From positions 1 to 23,269 of the forward strand of contig CAAFUL010000083.1 of the NCBI GenBank assembly GCA_900766185.1: DNA of 23,269 bases, in the 5' to 3' direction. Position 1 is the stretch's first letter. Each line of letters begins with the position of its first letter. The notes beneath the pieces are model-generated. The model worked only from the letters and a program-made list of their open reading frames with translations. It was not told the origin of the DNA and did not search any database. The position numbers and the translations under genes are program-made. Of this stretch, positions 6,192 through 14,039 are shown piece after piece. The stretch comes from an uncultured Johnsonella sp. (GTDB lineage Bacteria > Bacillota > Clostridia > Lachnospirales > Lachnospiraceae).

Positions 6192-7201
6192 TATAATTTC
6201 CCTGTACTTTCTCTTTTTATAAGTTTTACCGGAAGAACTATTCTTGTACCGAAGTCCCTTCCTTCACGCATATCTTCAATACATTCAATTGCGGTCTTTG
6301 CCCTTAAATCTGCATCCTGATGAATTGTAGTCAATGCCGGAATGCTCTCCCTGCTTGCTATACTGTCATCCATCCCTATTATTTGCAAATCTTTCGGAAT
6401 CCGAACACCCCTCCCCTGTAAAAATTGCATAAAGTCCAGTGCATAATAATCGGATACTGCAAAAACTCCGGTAATACCAAGCATTGAAAGTTCCAAAAAC
6501 TTATCCCTATAAAATTGCACTCTTTCTTTTTTTGTATTCGGTATTTGCCAAATTACAGTTTCCCCCTGAGCAAAGGCTTTGCAAAATCCGTCAATACGCT
6601 CCTTGTCCATACATATATAATTATCTGAAATACATAATGCCTTTTTATGTCCCAGCTTCTTAAAATATTCCCCAGCCTTATAACCTCCGTCATAATGATC
6701 AATCACAAGATTAACAAATTTTGAACTTTTATCAAAATAGCCGTCATATACAACAAAGGATATCCTCATCTGATTTCGCAGTTTTTCATAATTCGCTTCA
6801 CAAAATCCCATTAGAATCAGACCGTCCATATTCCACATTGAAGCAAACACTATGATTTCATTGATATCTGTCGTTGTTTTTATCATAAGGAAATACCCTT
6901 TTTTATTTACCTCGTGAGAAAGTGCGTTTAATGAGGACATTACAAATCCGTCTTCTAAAACCCTGCCCTCATATTTAGGATGGTCATTGACTACTACTCC
7001 GATAATTCTCGAATTATTTCTTGCAAGCAAAATTCCTGCCATATTGGGAATATATCCGGTCTTTTCCAGTTCCTGCTGAACTCTTTTTACCGTTTCATCC
7101 GAAATTTTGCCGGTTTTACCATGGATCACATTTGAAACTGTCGCTGTACTAAGCCCCAGCGCATCTGCAACATCAACGATCCTAACTCTGCTTTGTGCCA
7201 T
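6191..7201 (-). CDS. LacI-family transcriptional regulator
   Basis: The 336-residue product has the full LacI layout. The N-terminal helix-turn-helix plus hinge reads RIVDVADALGLSTATVSNVI (about 7-26) with SDETVKRVQQELEKTGYIPN after it. A periplasmic-binding-protein-like effector domain follows (IIGVVVND around 65-72; GVFAVSDYYALDFM and IIGMDDS in the C-terminal half). It binds an operator as a dimer and responds to a small ligand in the cytoplasm. The ATG at 7201 has AAGGA 6 nt upstream. It is the first gene of a two-gene operon with a MATE exporter and is probably autoregulated: palindromes at 7235-7248 and 7291-7311 upstream could be operators. Pairing a LacI-type sensor with a MATE pump instead of sugar genes is less usual. 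Confidence 0.93.
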   Translation of the reverse strand: MAQSRVRIVDVADALGLSTATVSNVIHGKTGKISDETVKRVQQELEKTGYIPNMAGILLARNNSRIIGVVVNDHPKYEGRVLEDGFVMSSLNALSHEVNKKGYFLMIKTTTDINEIIVFASMWNMDGLILMGFCEANYEKLRNQMRISFVVYDGYFDKSSKFVNLVIDHYDGGYKAGEYFKKLGHKKALCISDNYICMDKERIDGFCKAFAQGETVIWQIPNTKKERVQFYRDKFLELSMLGITGVFAVSDYYALDFMQFLQGRGVRIPKDLQIIGMDDSIASRESIPALTTIHQDADLRAKTAIECIEDMREGRDFGTRIVLPVKLIKRESTGKL

Positions 7202-7234
7202 ATTATTCCTTCTTTTTCTTTTATTCTAAGCAGA

Positions 7235-7248
7235 AAGGATAAATCCTT
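7235..7248. promoter_or_regulatory. Candidate LacI-type operator 1
   Basis: AAGGAT and ATCCTT form a perfect 6-bp inverted repeat around a 2-bp centre, 34 nt upstream of the regulator start codon. Size and symmetry suit a LacI-family operator overlapping the promoter or leader, but the CG centre usual for many LacI operators is absent. Confidence 0.3.
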
Positions 7249-7290
7249 CTCTCGACAAATCCATTGTACATTGGGAATCCGGCTTTTACA

Positions 7291-7311
7291 ACGGTTAAAC
7301 GCATAACCTGT
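7291..7311. promoter_or_regulatory. Candidate LacI-type operator 2
   Basis: ACGGTTAAACGCATAACCTGT has arms GGTTA (7293-7297) and TAACC (7304-7308), extending outward to ACGGTTA and TAACCTGT with one bulge. It lies about 90-110 nt upstream of the regulator. The symmetry is weaker than a textbook operator. Confidence 0.3.
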
Positions 7312-7381
7312 TACAAAATTCATATCTTATTTTTATAAGTTTTTACTAAATTAATAAAATTCATCTATTATATCAAAATAG

Positions 7382-7421
7382 AGCGTTGCTCATAAATAAT
7401 CATTTATCTGTTTGCAACGCC
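7382..7421. repeat. Hairpin GCGTTGC...GCAACGC
   Basis: An outer 7-bp stem (GCGTTGC and GCAACGC) encloses an inner ATAAAT-AATC-ATTTAT hairpin. On the plus strand CCCTTTT follows. It lies just downstream of the AraC-like fragment on the minus strand and could be that gene's old terminator, although the T-run on that strand is poor. Confidence 0.35.
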
Positions 7422-7437
7422 CCTTTTATACATTTAC

Positions 7438-7530
7438 CTATCCTCTTTTTATACTCCTCTTAAATGCCCTTAAAAAGTATTTGTTTGTATAACCCACCGG
7501 ATAGACAATTTCATCTGTAGCAATGTTCAT
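7438..7530 (-). pseudogene. AraC-family C-terminal HTH remnant
   Basis: A 30-codon minus-strand reading, from an ATG to TAG, contains PVGYTNKYFLRAFKRSIK. This fits the second helix-turn-helix of AraC/XylS regulators, whose usual form is (I/V)A..VGY.(N/D)..YF.R.FK+. In-frame stops lie immediately upstream, and no N-terminal effector domain or first HTH is recognisable in any frame, so this is a decayed fragment if the match is real. It sits between htrA and the LacI-MATE operon. The match is short, so chance resemblance is possible; a profile search of both flanking frames would decide. Confidence 0.45.
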
Positions 7531-7615
7531 TTACATAACGCTAAAGTTATTTCAATCACTTGCATAGCAGGTGCTTTATTTGTTCTCTTGCAAGAACGAA
7601 GCTCTTACTTACAAT

Positions 7616-7655
7616 AAAAAGACTGTACTACAGCTTAGTGTAATACAGTCTTTTT
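7616..7655 (-). terminator. Terminator of htrA
   Basis: AAAAAGACTGTA and TACAGTCTTTTT form a stem of about 12 bp around a 16-nt loop, 18 nt past the htrA stop. A and T runs flank both sides, so it could act in both directions. Confidence 0.8.
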
Positions 7656-7672
7656 CGGCTTACAGCCATCTA

Positions 7673-9559
7673 TTATTGCAAAGCACTTCGGTCACTTAAG
7701 GTGATTTCTATTTCTTTTTCTTCATATTCACTATCCTTAAGCCTTTGTACTGTTAGTTTTACTTTTTCTCCACTTTGATAATAAGAAAGTAATTCTTTTA
7801 ACTCCTCCATATTCTTTACAGGCTGTGAGTCAACCTTGGTGATAATGTCCTTTTCTCTTAAGTCTGAATTGGCTGCTGAACTGTTTTCAACTATCTTGTA
7901 TACATATATACCTCTTGGCATATCATAGGCTTTTGCTACATCTTCACCTATATTCTTTCCTTGTATACCGAGGTATCCTTGCTTAGCCTCATCAACCTTA
8001 TCACTTCTGGTTTCTTTGCTTGAAAGCTCGGCTATTATATCCTTTACTTTTGATATAGGTATAGCATAACCCATACCTTCTACCTCGGTTGATGCATATT
8101 TTGCAGTATTGATTCCTATTACTTCACCGTTCATATTAAGTAAGGCACCGCCTGAGTTACCCGGATTTATAGCGGCATCTGTTTGCAATAAATTCTTTAT
8201 GGAAGAATCTTTGGTTGTAACTTCTCTGTCTATCGCACTTACATAACCTACAGTAACAGACTGTCCGTAACCGAGTGCATTGCCTATAGCCACTACTCCC
8301 TGCCCTACCTTAAGCTCATCTGAATCTCCCATATGAGCTACTGCTATTTTTTCTAAGGTTTCAGGCTTTATATCTTCAAGCTTAACCGCCATTATTGCTA
8401 TATCATTATCAGAGTCTCTGCCCTTTACACTGGCTTTGACCTCTTCATTATCTATAAATACTACACTTAAGTCCTTGGTATCCTCTACTACATGGTTATT
8501 GGTCACAACTAAAAGTTCCGTGTCATTCTTGCCTATTATTATACCTGAACCGCTTGAAGGTGTATCATAGGTTTGACCTTCTCCAAACCATGAATAAGCT
8601 TCTACTGAGGTCGTACCCTTAATCGCAACTACCGAAGGCATGGCAGACTCTGCTATAGGAGAGACATCCGCCACTGTAGGTGATGAGTTGTTGGCGGTAG
8701 TTACTGCCTTACTTGCCTCCTTAAGCTCTACACTGCTTACTTCGGGAGCTTTTTTACTTAATGCAGTACTTTCTTCCTCGGTCTTCATTAAATTAGTAGC
8801 CAGATTATTAACCCCGAACATGGTACCGCCTGCTACCGTTCCAAACAGTAGGGCTGCTGCACTTATTCCTACTATTCTCTTGAAAGCGGATCCTTTTTTA
8901 TGAGTTTTTTTGGACTCTGCACTTTGTTTTGCGTAAGTATTATCATAAGTGCTTGTACTCTCTGTAGTATTTGACTGTGTATAAGCACTGTTATTATTTA
9001 CATTTTCTGTTGCACTTTGCTGTGTATAAGCATTGTCATGATCTGCATGCTCTGTCGGACTTTGCTGTGCGTAGGCATTGTTATAGTTCTCATTTTCTGT
9101 AACACTTTGCTGTGTATAAGCATTTTCATGATCTGTATGTTCTGTTGGACTTTGCTGTGCGTAAGTATTGTCATAGTGCAGCTCTTCAAACTGAGGTTCA
9201 TCGTTTGAGGCAGCATCACTTACATATCCGCCCGATGCGGCATTAGCTTCGTAATTGCTTCCTAACACAGTGCCGTTACCGCTATGTATGTGACTATCAC
9301 TCTGTGCTGAGTAGTCAAATTTATCATTGGCTGTATATGCATCTGATGACGCTTTTGTATGTTGTACGGCTTCATTATTTGCCGCTGTACTTGCACTGTT
9401 TTGTGTCTGTGTCGGCTCCTGTCTGAAATCAGCATAGTTGGTGCTGCCGTAGTTGCTCATGCCAAGCCCCTCATCCTGCCTTGTGATATTCTCATTTACT
9501 TCATTATTTTTATTTTCAATATTCTCATTATCAAATCCGTATAAATTATTTTCTGACAT
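7673..9559 (-). CDS. htrA: HtrA/DegP-type membrane-anchored serine protease with PDZ domain
   Basis: This S1C serine endoprotease acts in quality control of exported or surface proteins. The catalytic triad is intact: His356 (TNNHVV), Asp386 (DNDIAIM) and Ser469 (NPGNSGGALL). A single PDZ domain follows at about 530-620. One membrane segment (about 229-251) places the protease outside and leaves an unusually long, polar N-terminal region of about 225 residues in the cytoplasm. That region is rich in Asn, Gln, Ser and Thr and contains 15-residue tandem repeats of the form NAY(A/T)QQSxTExxxxx at about 131-206. The start is the ATG at 9559 because AAGGAGG lies 7 nt before it; an earlier in-frame ATG at 9580 precedes that site. 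It stands alone between two terminators, directly downstream of the glycan locus. Confidence 0.95.
   Translation of the reverse strand: MSENNLYGFDNENIENKNNEVNENITRQDEGLGMSNYGSTNYADFRQEPTQTQNSASTAANNEAVQHTKASSDAYTANDKFDYSAQSDSHIHSGNGTVLGSNYEANAASGGYVSDAASNDEPQFEELHYDNTYAQQSPTEHTDHENAYTQQSVTENENYNNAYAQQSPTEHADHDNAYTQQSATENVNNNSAYTQSNTTESTSTYDNTYAKQSAESKKTHKKGSAFKRIVGISAAALLFGTVAGGTMFGVNNLATNLMKTEEESTALSKKAPEVSSVELKEASKAVTTANNSSPTVADVSPIAESAMPSVVAIKGTTSVEAYSWFGEGQTYDTPSSGSGIIIGKNDTELLVVTNNHVVEDTKDLSVVFIDNEEVKASVKGRDSDNDIAIMAVKLEDIKPETLEKIAVAHMGDSDELKVGQGVVAIGNALGYGQSVTVGYVSAIDREVTTKDSSIKNLLQTDAAINPGNSGGALLNMNGEVIGINTAKYASTEVEGMGYAIPISKVKDIIAELSSKETRSDKVDEAKQGYLGIQGKNIGEDVAKAYDMPRGIYVYKIVENSSAANSDLREKDIITKVDSQPVKNMEELKELLSYYQSGEKVKLTVQRLKDSEYEEKEIEITLSDRSALQ
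8942..9169 (-). repeat. 45-bp coding tandem repeats in htrA
   Basis: Four clear 15-codon units (codons 131-145, 146-160, 161-175, 176-190) and two degenerate ones encode NTYAQQSPTEHTDHE, NAYTQQSVTENENYN, NAYAQQSPTEHADHD and NAYTQQSATENVNNN. Units 1 and 3 resemble each other, as do 2 and 4, implying a duplicated 90-bp block. Such arrays can change length by slippage without breaking the frame. Confidence 0.8.
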
Positions 9560-9654
9560 ATAAGACCTCCTTATATTCATACTATGTTAGTATATTTCTA
9601 TTTTTATTTTTATCCGATTTCTAAAAATCTGTTAAAGCTGTTATAATCATCAAT

Positions 9655-9707
9655 ATAAAAAGCATTGGTGTCCTTAGCTTTCATGTTGCTAATTCTACCA
9701 ATGCTTT
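9655..9707 (-). terminator. Terminator at the end of the glycan locus
   Basis: AAAGCATTGGT (9659-9669) pairs exactly with ACCAATGCTTT (9697-9707). On the minus strand the stem is followed by a T-rich tract. It lies about 40 nt after the LCP gene stop and separates the glycan locus from htrA. Confidence 0.72.
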
Positions 9708-9744
9708 GTGTATAAAATGTGTATTATTAAGGTAGTATTTGTGT

Positions 9745-11319
9745 TTATTGCGGCTTATTTTCTACGGTAGGCAGATTGGCTCCCGGACCTTCCGAAGCTG
9801 TAGTGGTCGGTGCTGCCGTGGTTGCCGCTGTTGTACTTTGTGTACTTGAAGCTGCCGTACTTGCCGCTGTTGAGCTTTGTGTACTTGAAGCCGCCGTACT
9901 TGAGTTTTGTTTTGAGCTGCTGCTTTCTTCACCTGAAGAAGAACTTCCCTGCTTTGAACTTGACTCTGAGGTACTTGACTTCGTACTTTGACTTGATTCC
10001 GAACCGTGCTTTGATGTTACTTCTGTATCCGGCTCGTCATCATTCCATATAGTCTCTCCGTTACTGTTGGTTTCATATTCTCTGCTTGCCTTACTTGAAG
10101 ACTTGCTTGAATTACTTGAATTGGAAGATTCTTCCGCCTCCTTACTGCTTTGAGTCTCTGCCTCGGTAGTCTTTGACTTTTCGCCCTTTCCGCTTGACTT
10201 TCCTCCGGAGTAATTGCTGGTTTGATAAGCTATCTCATTGCTCAATTCTTTTACGGTTTTTGAAACTGTGTAAGCCTCATCTCCAAAAAGGAAGGTGTGA
10301 AGCTCCATTACATTCTGCTCCAAAGTATTAGGTACTACTATAGCACCCTTTGAACCCAGGTTCATCTCTTTTCTATGCTCAGGGAAGCCCATGGTATCTA
10401 CTATCTTGTATGAACCTATATCAGATATTACATCAAGCCCGTCCTGCCATGTAAGGTTGGTCGCAACCATTGACATCATATTTCCTACAAGGTCGTTAAG
10501 TGTTTTAAGGTCTGATTTCTTCGCCTTATCCAAAGCCAATTGTATAACTCTACGCTGTCTTGCAGTTCTTTCATAGTCTGAGTCCATATAACGAAGTCTA
10601 GCATAAGCCACCGCCTGTATACCGTCCAGATGGTGCATACCCGGCTCCTTAAGTTGCACCGAACCTATCTTTGTGGATTTTACAGTCTCGGTAATATAGC
10701 TGTTTATATACCTGAACTCAGGCTTTGTAATCTCAACATCCACACCTCCCAGTATGTTGATTCCGGTAGCAACCGCCTTCCAGCTGAAGGTTACATACTC
10801 GGTAATATTAAGATCGAGATTCTTGTTGATAGCCTTAAGTGCCTGTTCCGGACCTCCTATGGCATAAGCTTGGTTTATCTTATTAAACTTATCATAACCT
10901 GTGTTTAAGTAGCTGTCTCTGAAAATACTTGCAAGCCTTACCTCAGAGGTGGCAAGGTCTATATTTGCAATTATTATAACATCCGAGTTATATCCCTTTC
11001 CTACTCCCGAGTCTCTTGAGTCTACACCGAATACAGCTATAGTTCGGTATCCTTCCATCTTTTTAATAGTTTCAACACTGATGTCGTTATTCTTAACTTC
11101 TTCCTTATTGACCTCTATTCTCTGCACCTTATTTAATTGTTTCGACACATAAGCATAGGAGAAAATAACTCCTAAAGTAAGAACCTCAGCTACTGCAAGT
11201 ATGATCCACTTTACAACATTGGAAATTCCCTTGCCCTTTACCTTGCCCGAGTCGTCTCTGCCCCTTTGGCTGTTTTTCATTCGACTTCTTCTAGATCTGT
11301 TTATATCTTCTCTACCCAT
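9745..11319 (-). CDS. LytR-CpsA-Psr (LCP) family cell-wall glycopolymer ligase
   Basis: LCP enzymes transfer lipid-linked wall polymers (teichoic acids, capsules, other glycans) to peptidoglycan on the outer face of the membrane. The 524-residue product has a basic cytoplasmic N-terminus, one membrane segment (about 37-59) and the LCP domain (about 94-258). Pyrophosphate-binding signatures are present: VFGVDSRD, SIFRDSY, and the Arg-rich YARLRYMDSDYERTARQRR. Beyond it lies an unusual Ser/Thr/Ala-rich tail of about 150 residues (371-524), probably an extended, perhaps glycosylated, wall-spanning stalk. I chose the ATG at 11319, since AAAGG lies 7 nt upstream; the ATG at 11334 lacks a ribosome-binding site. 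It lies 21 nt after the initiating sugar transferase and ends the locus. Confidence 0.92.
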   Translation of the reverse strand: MGREDINRSRRSRMKNSQRGRDDSGKVKGKGISNVVKWIILAVAEVLTLGVIFSYAYVSKQLNKVQRIEVNKEEVKNNDISVETIKKMEGYRTIAVFGVDSRDSGVGKGYNSDVIIIANIDLATSEVRLASIFRDSYLNTGYDKFNKINQAYAIGGPEQALKAINKNLDLNITEYVTFSWKAVATGINILGGVDVEITKPEFRYINSYITETVKSTKIGSVQLKEPGMHHLDGIQAVAYARLRYMDSDYERTARQRRVIQLALDKAKKSDLKTLNDLVGNMMSMVATNLTWQDGLDVISDIGSYKIVDTMGFPEHRKEMNLGSKGAIVVPNTLEQNVMELHTFLFGDEAYTVSKTVKELSNEIAYQTSNYSGGKSSGKGEKSKTTEAETQSSKEAEESSNSSNSSKSSSKASREYETNSNGETIWNDDEPDTEVTSKHGSESSQSTKSSTSESSSKQGSSSSGEESSSSKQNSSTAASSTQSSTAASTAASSTQSTTAATTAAPTTTASEGPGANLPTVENKPQ

Positions 11320-11340
11320 ATTTTTACCTTTCATTTGAAA

Positions 11341-12747
11341 CTAATATGCATTTTTATTAATAAAACCTTTAAACACCGTTAAAAATAATATTTTTAAATC
11401 AAGACCTATAGTCCAGTTTTCTATGTAATACAGGTCATATTCTATCCTTTTTTCTATGGATGTATCTCCTCTGTATCCATTTACTTGAGCCCAACCTGTA
11501 AGACCGGGTCTTACCTGATGTTTTATCATGTATTGAGGTATTTCTTCTTTGAACTTTTCTACATAATAAGGTCTTTCGGGTCTCGGACCGATAAGACTCA
11601 TATCCCCTTTAAGTATATTAAAAAATTGGGGAGTTTCATCTATGCTGGTTTTTCTTATAAACTTGCCTATACCCGTAACTCTGGGATCATGCGGCGTAGT
11701 CCAAGCCACCTTTTCAGCCTGTGGCGCCTGAAGTTTCATAGAGCGGAACTTATACATCTTAAAAGCTCTGTTATGAAGCCCCACTCTTTCCTGTGAGAAA
11801 ATAATAGGTCCTTTACTGGTAAGCTTTATTATTATCGCTACTATAAGCATAATAGGCGAAAAAACAATTATACCTGCCAAAGCTCCTATTATATCTATAA
11901 GCCTTTTTATAACTGCATTATAAAACCTTGTAAGCGGTACATATCTTATATTGATAACTGCCAAGCCGTCCAGATCCTCTATATGCGGTATAGTAGGTAT
12001 AATATGATTATAATCGGGTATAAACTTGGTGTGAACTCCCGACTTTTCACAACTTTTTACCAAAGACTCAAGGCGACTGTAATTATTTATACTTAATGTT
12101 ATAGCTATCTCATCGAGTACATTCATTGCAAGAATACCCTCAAGATTATCAAGAGTTCCTATTACCTTGATCCCCTTATAAGCAAAGCCTCTTTCCTTAG
12201 TATCATCAAGTATTCCTCTTATGTTATAACCGAATTGCGGATTAGCCAGTACTCTGTCTATGTAACTTTCTGTTGCTCTACTGTAACCGAGAAGTATCAT
12301 ATGCTTTTGATTATAGCCTACGCTTCTCATGTTTCTTAAAGCGTATCTGATAACAAAGCGTTCCAGACTCTCTATTATAATAGTATGACAATAAAATATA
12401 AATACCAACATTCTTGAAAAGTGATATAAATATTGGTTTTTAGACCCCAAGAACAAAACTAAGGTAATAAGCAGTACTCCTATGGTATTTGCCTTGAAGA
12501 TATTGCTGACTTCAGTGGCTATGCCTGAAATCCGTTTAGGCATATAATAGCTGAACATATCGTATAATAACAAATAAAGGGGTACTATTACAATAAGTGC
12601 CGACATATATCCGCCTAATGAAAGCAATGACGAGCTTTTCTTCGAGCCGAACATAATATACCATGCCAAAACATAACTGAGCACTATGGCTAAGGCATCC
12701 AGCAGCATTTGTATTCTGTTAAATTTTCTTTGATTAGACTTTATCAT
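11341..12747 (-). CDS. Polyprenyl-phosphate sugar-1-phosphate transferase (WbaP/CpsE type)
   Basis: This enzyme starts glycan assembly by moving a sugar-1-phosphate (often Glc, Gal or a modified hexose) from its nucleotide donor to undecaprenyl phosphate at the membrane. The 468-residue protein has the full-length layout: about four N-terminal membrane segments, a CoA-binding-like middle domain (MILLGYSRATESYIDRVL), a further membrane helix (IIGALAGIIVFSPIMLIVAI) and the catalytic domain. The latter carries KMYKFRSMK, DETPQFFNILKGDMSLIGPR and RPGLTGWAQVNG, the conserved bacterial sugar transferase motifs. GGAGAG lies about 6 nt before the ATG. It lies 21 nt before the LCP gene and is separated from the upstream glycosyltransferase by a MITE-like repeat. 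Sugar specificity is not predictable. Confidence 0.93.
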   Translation of the reverse strand: MIKSNQRKFNRIQMLLDALAIVLSYVLAWYIMFGSKKSSSLLSLGGYMSALIVIVPLYLLLYDMFSYYMPKRISGIATEVSNIFKANTIGVLLITLVLFLGSKNQYLYHFSRMLVFIFYCHTIIIESLERFVIRYALRNMRSVGYNQKHMILLGYSRATESYIDRVLANPQFGYNIRGILDDTKERGFAYKGIKVIGTLDNLEGILAMNVLDEIAITLSINNYSRLESLVKSCEKSGVHTKFIPDYNHIIPTIPHIEDLDGLAVINIRYVPLTRFYNAVIKRLIDIIGALAGIIVFSPIMLIVAIIIKLTSKGPIIFSQERVGLHNRAFKMYKFRSMKLQAPQAEKVAWTTPHDPRVTGIGKFIRKTSIDETPQFFNILKGDMSLIGPRPERPYYVEKFKEEIPQYMIKHQVRPGLTGWAQVNGYRGDTSIEKRIEYDLYYIENWTIGLDLKILFLTVFKGFINKNAY

Positions 12748-12848
12748 CTAAAACTCTCCATGATGATTATACATGATTTTAGTATTTTTATATTTACAAT
12801 TTAATTAAAGTTAAAATGTATATGCTATACAAGTTTATTAATGCAATG
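12748..12848. other. Leader of the sugar transferase gene; no gene seen
   Basis: AT-rich, no coding potential. On the minus strand a TATAAT (12766-12771) occurs, but a start from it would leave almost no room for the ribosome-binding site and no -35 match sits at proper spacing. I do not call a promoter. Confidence 0.3.
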
Positions 12849-13029
12849 TTACAGTTTTGGCAGGTTGGATATACATTTATAATATACCAAATGAAAGCTT
12901 GCTTTCAGGTGTATATTATAAATATATATCTATCAGGCTGCTGCCTGATATTCATCTTCGTCTGATTACAAATTCGTATTACAAGCTTTATTAATTTGAC
13001 GAAGATGAATTTTACCTGCCAAACTGTAG
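12849..13029. repeat. MITE-like palindromic element, copy 2 (longest)
   Basis: This is the best-preserved copy. Terminal inverted repeats TTACAGTTTTGGCAGGT (12849-12865) and ACCTGCCAAACTGTA (13014-13028) match with one base missing. The internal pair ATTCATCTTCGTC (12950-12962) and GACGAAGATGAAT (12998-13010) is perfect. Compared with copy 1, the GATATACA palindrome is enlarged by about 50 nt of extra inverted repeat (TTATAATATACC and GGTGTATATTATAA around AAAGCTTGCTTT). It occupies nearly the whole gap between the GT2 gene and the initiating transferase. Confidence 0.8.
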
Positions 13030-13042
13030 ACCTACTCTCAAA

Positions 13043-14020
13043 CTAATACAATCTATCTATTCTTCTTTTTATAAAATGTAAGACGAATTTAAACATATTT
13101 ATAATAAGCTCAAATTCAATAATAATCAAGGTACTTAGTTTCACTTTTTTAAAATCAACTCTTTTGCATTTTTTATAACTTGCAAAGCCCTCTTTTATAC
13201 CTTCTATATAGGCTTTTAGGAATCCCTTTTTAGCAAAGAATAAGAATTTTATAAACATCCCTAAGGCTATGGGCAGTGCATTGATTATAAGCTGCAAAAG
13301 CGGTTGGTTTTTATAATGCAGATAAATATTATTTCTTGCTGCAAGTTTTACCTTAAAGTCATTATATTTTGAACCTGATGTGGCACTGCCTATATGTATT
13401 ACCTTGGCACTTGGCTCATACAGGTTCTTGTAACCGTAAAGCCTTGCCCTGTAGCCCAAATCAACATCCTCAAGATAGGCAAAATGTGCCTCGTCAAATG
13501 CTCCGAACTCCTTAAGCAGGGCAGTATCATATATGGCAGCTCCTGCACAGGCTGCAAATACCTTCATCTTTTTTTCGTATCTTTTAACCAACTCTCCTAC
13601 ACCTATCTGGTAGGCAAAACCTATGATACAAAGCCCGTCTCCGGCATCATCTATGCGATTATTATCCTGTGCCTGTATCATCATAGGGCTTACGGAAAAT
13701 ACTTTTTCCTCAACCTTGATTGCCTTAAGCAGATTTTCCACATAGTATACATCCGCCTTGGTATCATTATTAAGCAATATGGTATAGGCTGTATCCACCT
13801 CTTTTATACCGGCATTGACTCCGCCGGCAAAGCCGTAATTTTTATCTAAAACCAGTGTATCTATGTTATTTTCTTTTAGCCACTTAACACTTTCGTCAAC
13901 AGAGGCATTGTCCACTACTAAAATTCTAAAATCCTTAATACTTTGCTTTTTCAAGCAGTCTATACAGTCATATAAAAACTTAAGTCCGTTGTAATTGGGT
14001 ATAAGGACTGTTACTTCCAT
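13043..14020 (-). CDS. GT2 glycosyltransferase, rhamnosyltransferase (WbbL)-like
   Basis: The 325-residue product has a GT-A fold of family GT2. The N-terminal nucleotide-binding strand is VTVLIPNYNG (3-12), followed by LVVDNAS, NYGFAGGVNAG and the metal-binding NND at 84-86. The acceptor-side signature YLEDVDLGYRARLYG (about 182-196) is typical of WbbL-like rhamnosyltransferases and relatives. A hydrophobic stretch at about 243-266 suggests membrane association. It transfers one sugar from a nucleotide donor onto a growing lipid-linked glycan at the inner face; the sugar is not certain. AAGGTGG precedes the ATG. It lies 19 nt after the two-domain glycosyltransferase, in the same operon. Confidence 0.9.
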   Translation of the reverse strand: MEVTVLIPNYNGLKFLYDCIDCLKKQSIKDFRILVVDNASVDESVKWLKENNIDTLVLDKNYGFAGGVNAGIKEVDTAYTILLNNDTKADVYYVENLLKAIKVEEKVFSVSPMMIQAQDNNRIDDAGDGLCIIGFAYQIGVGELVKRYEKKMKVFAACAGAAIYDTALLKEFGAFDEAHFAYLEDVDLGYRARLYGYKNLYEPSAKVIHIGSATSGSKYNDFKVKLAARNNIYLHYKNQPLLQLIINALPIALGMFIKFLFFAKKGFLKAYIEGIKEGFASYKKCKRVDFKKVKLSTLIIIEFELIINMFKFVLHFIKRRIDRLY

Positions 14021-14039
14021 AATTCCACCTTGAAAAATA

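Noticed and set aside
7126..7323. Minus-strand 65-codon frame overlapping the LacI gene start
   Set aside because: It is out of frame with the clear LacI HTH, has no recognisable product, and overlaps likely operator and leader sequence.
9560..9580. Earlier ATG for htrA
   Set aside because: The strong AAGGAGG site follows this ATG and serves the ATG at 9559.
9776..9991. Plus-strand open frames opposite the LCP tail and the htrA repeats
   Set aside because: They are low-complexity shadows of the repeat-rich minus-strand genes and lack ribosome-binding sites.
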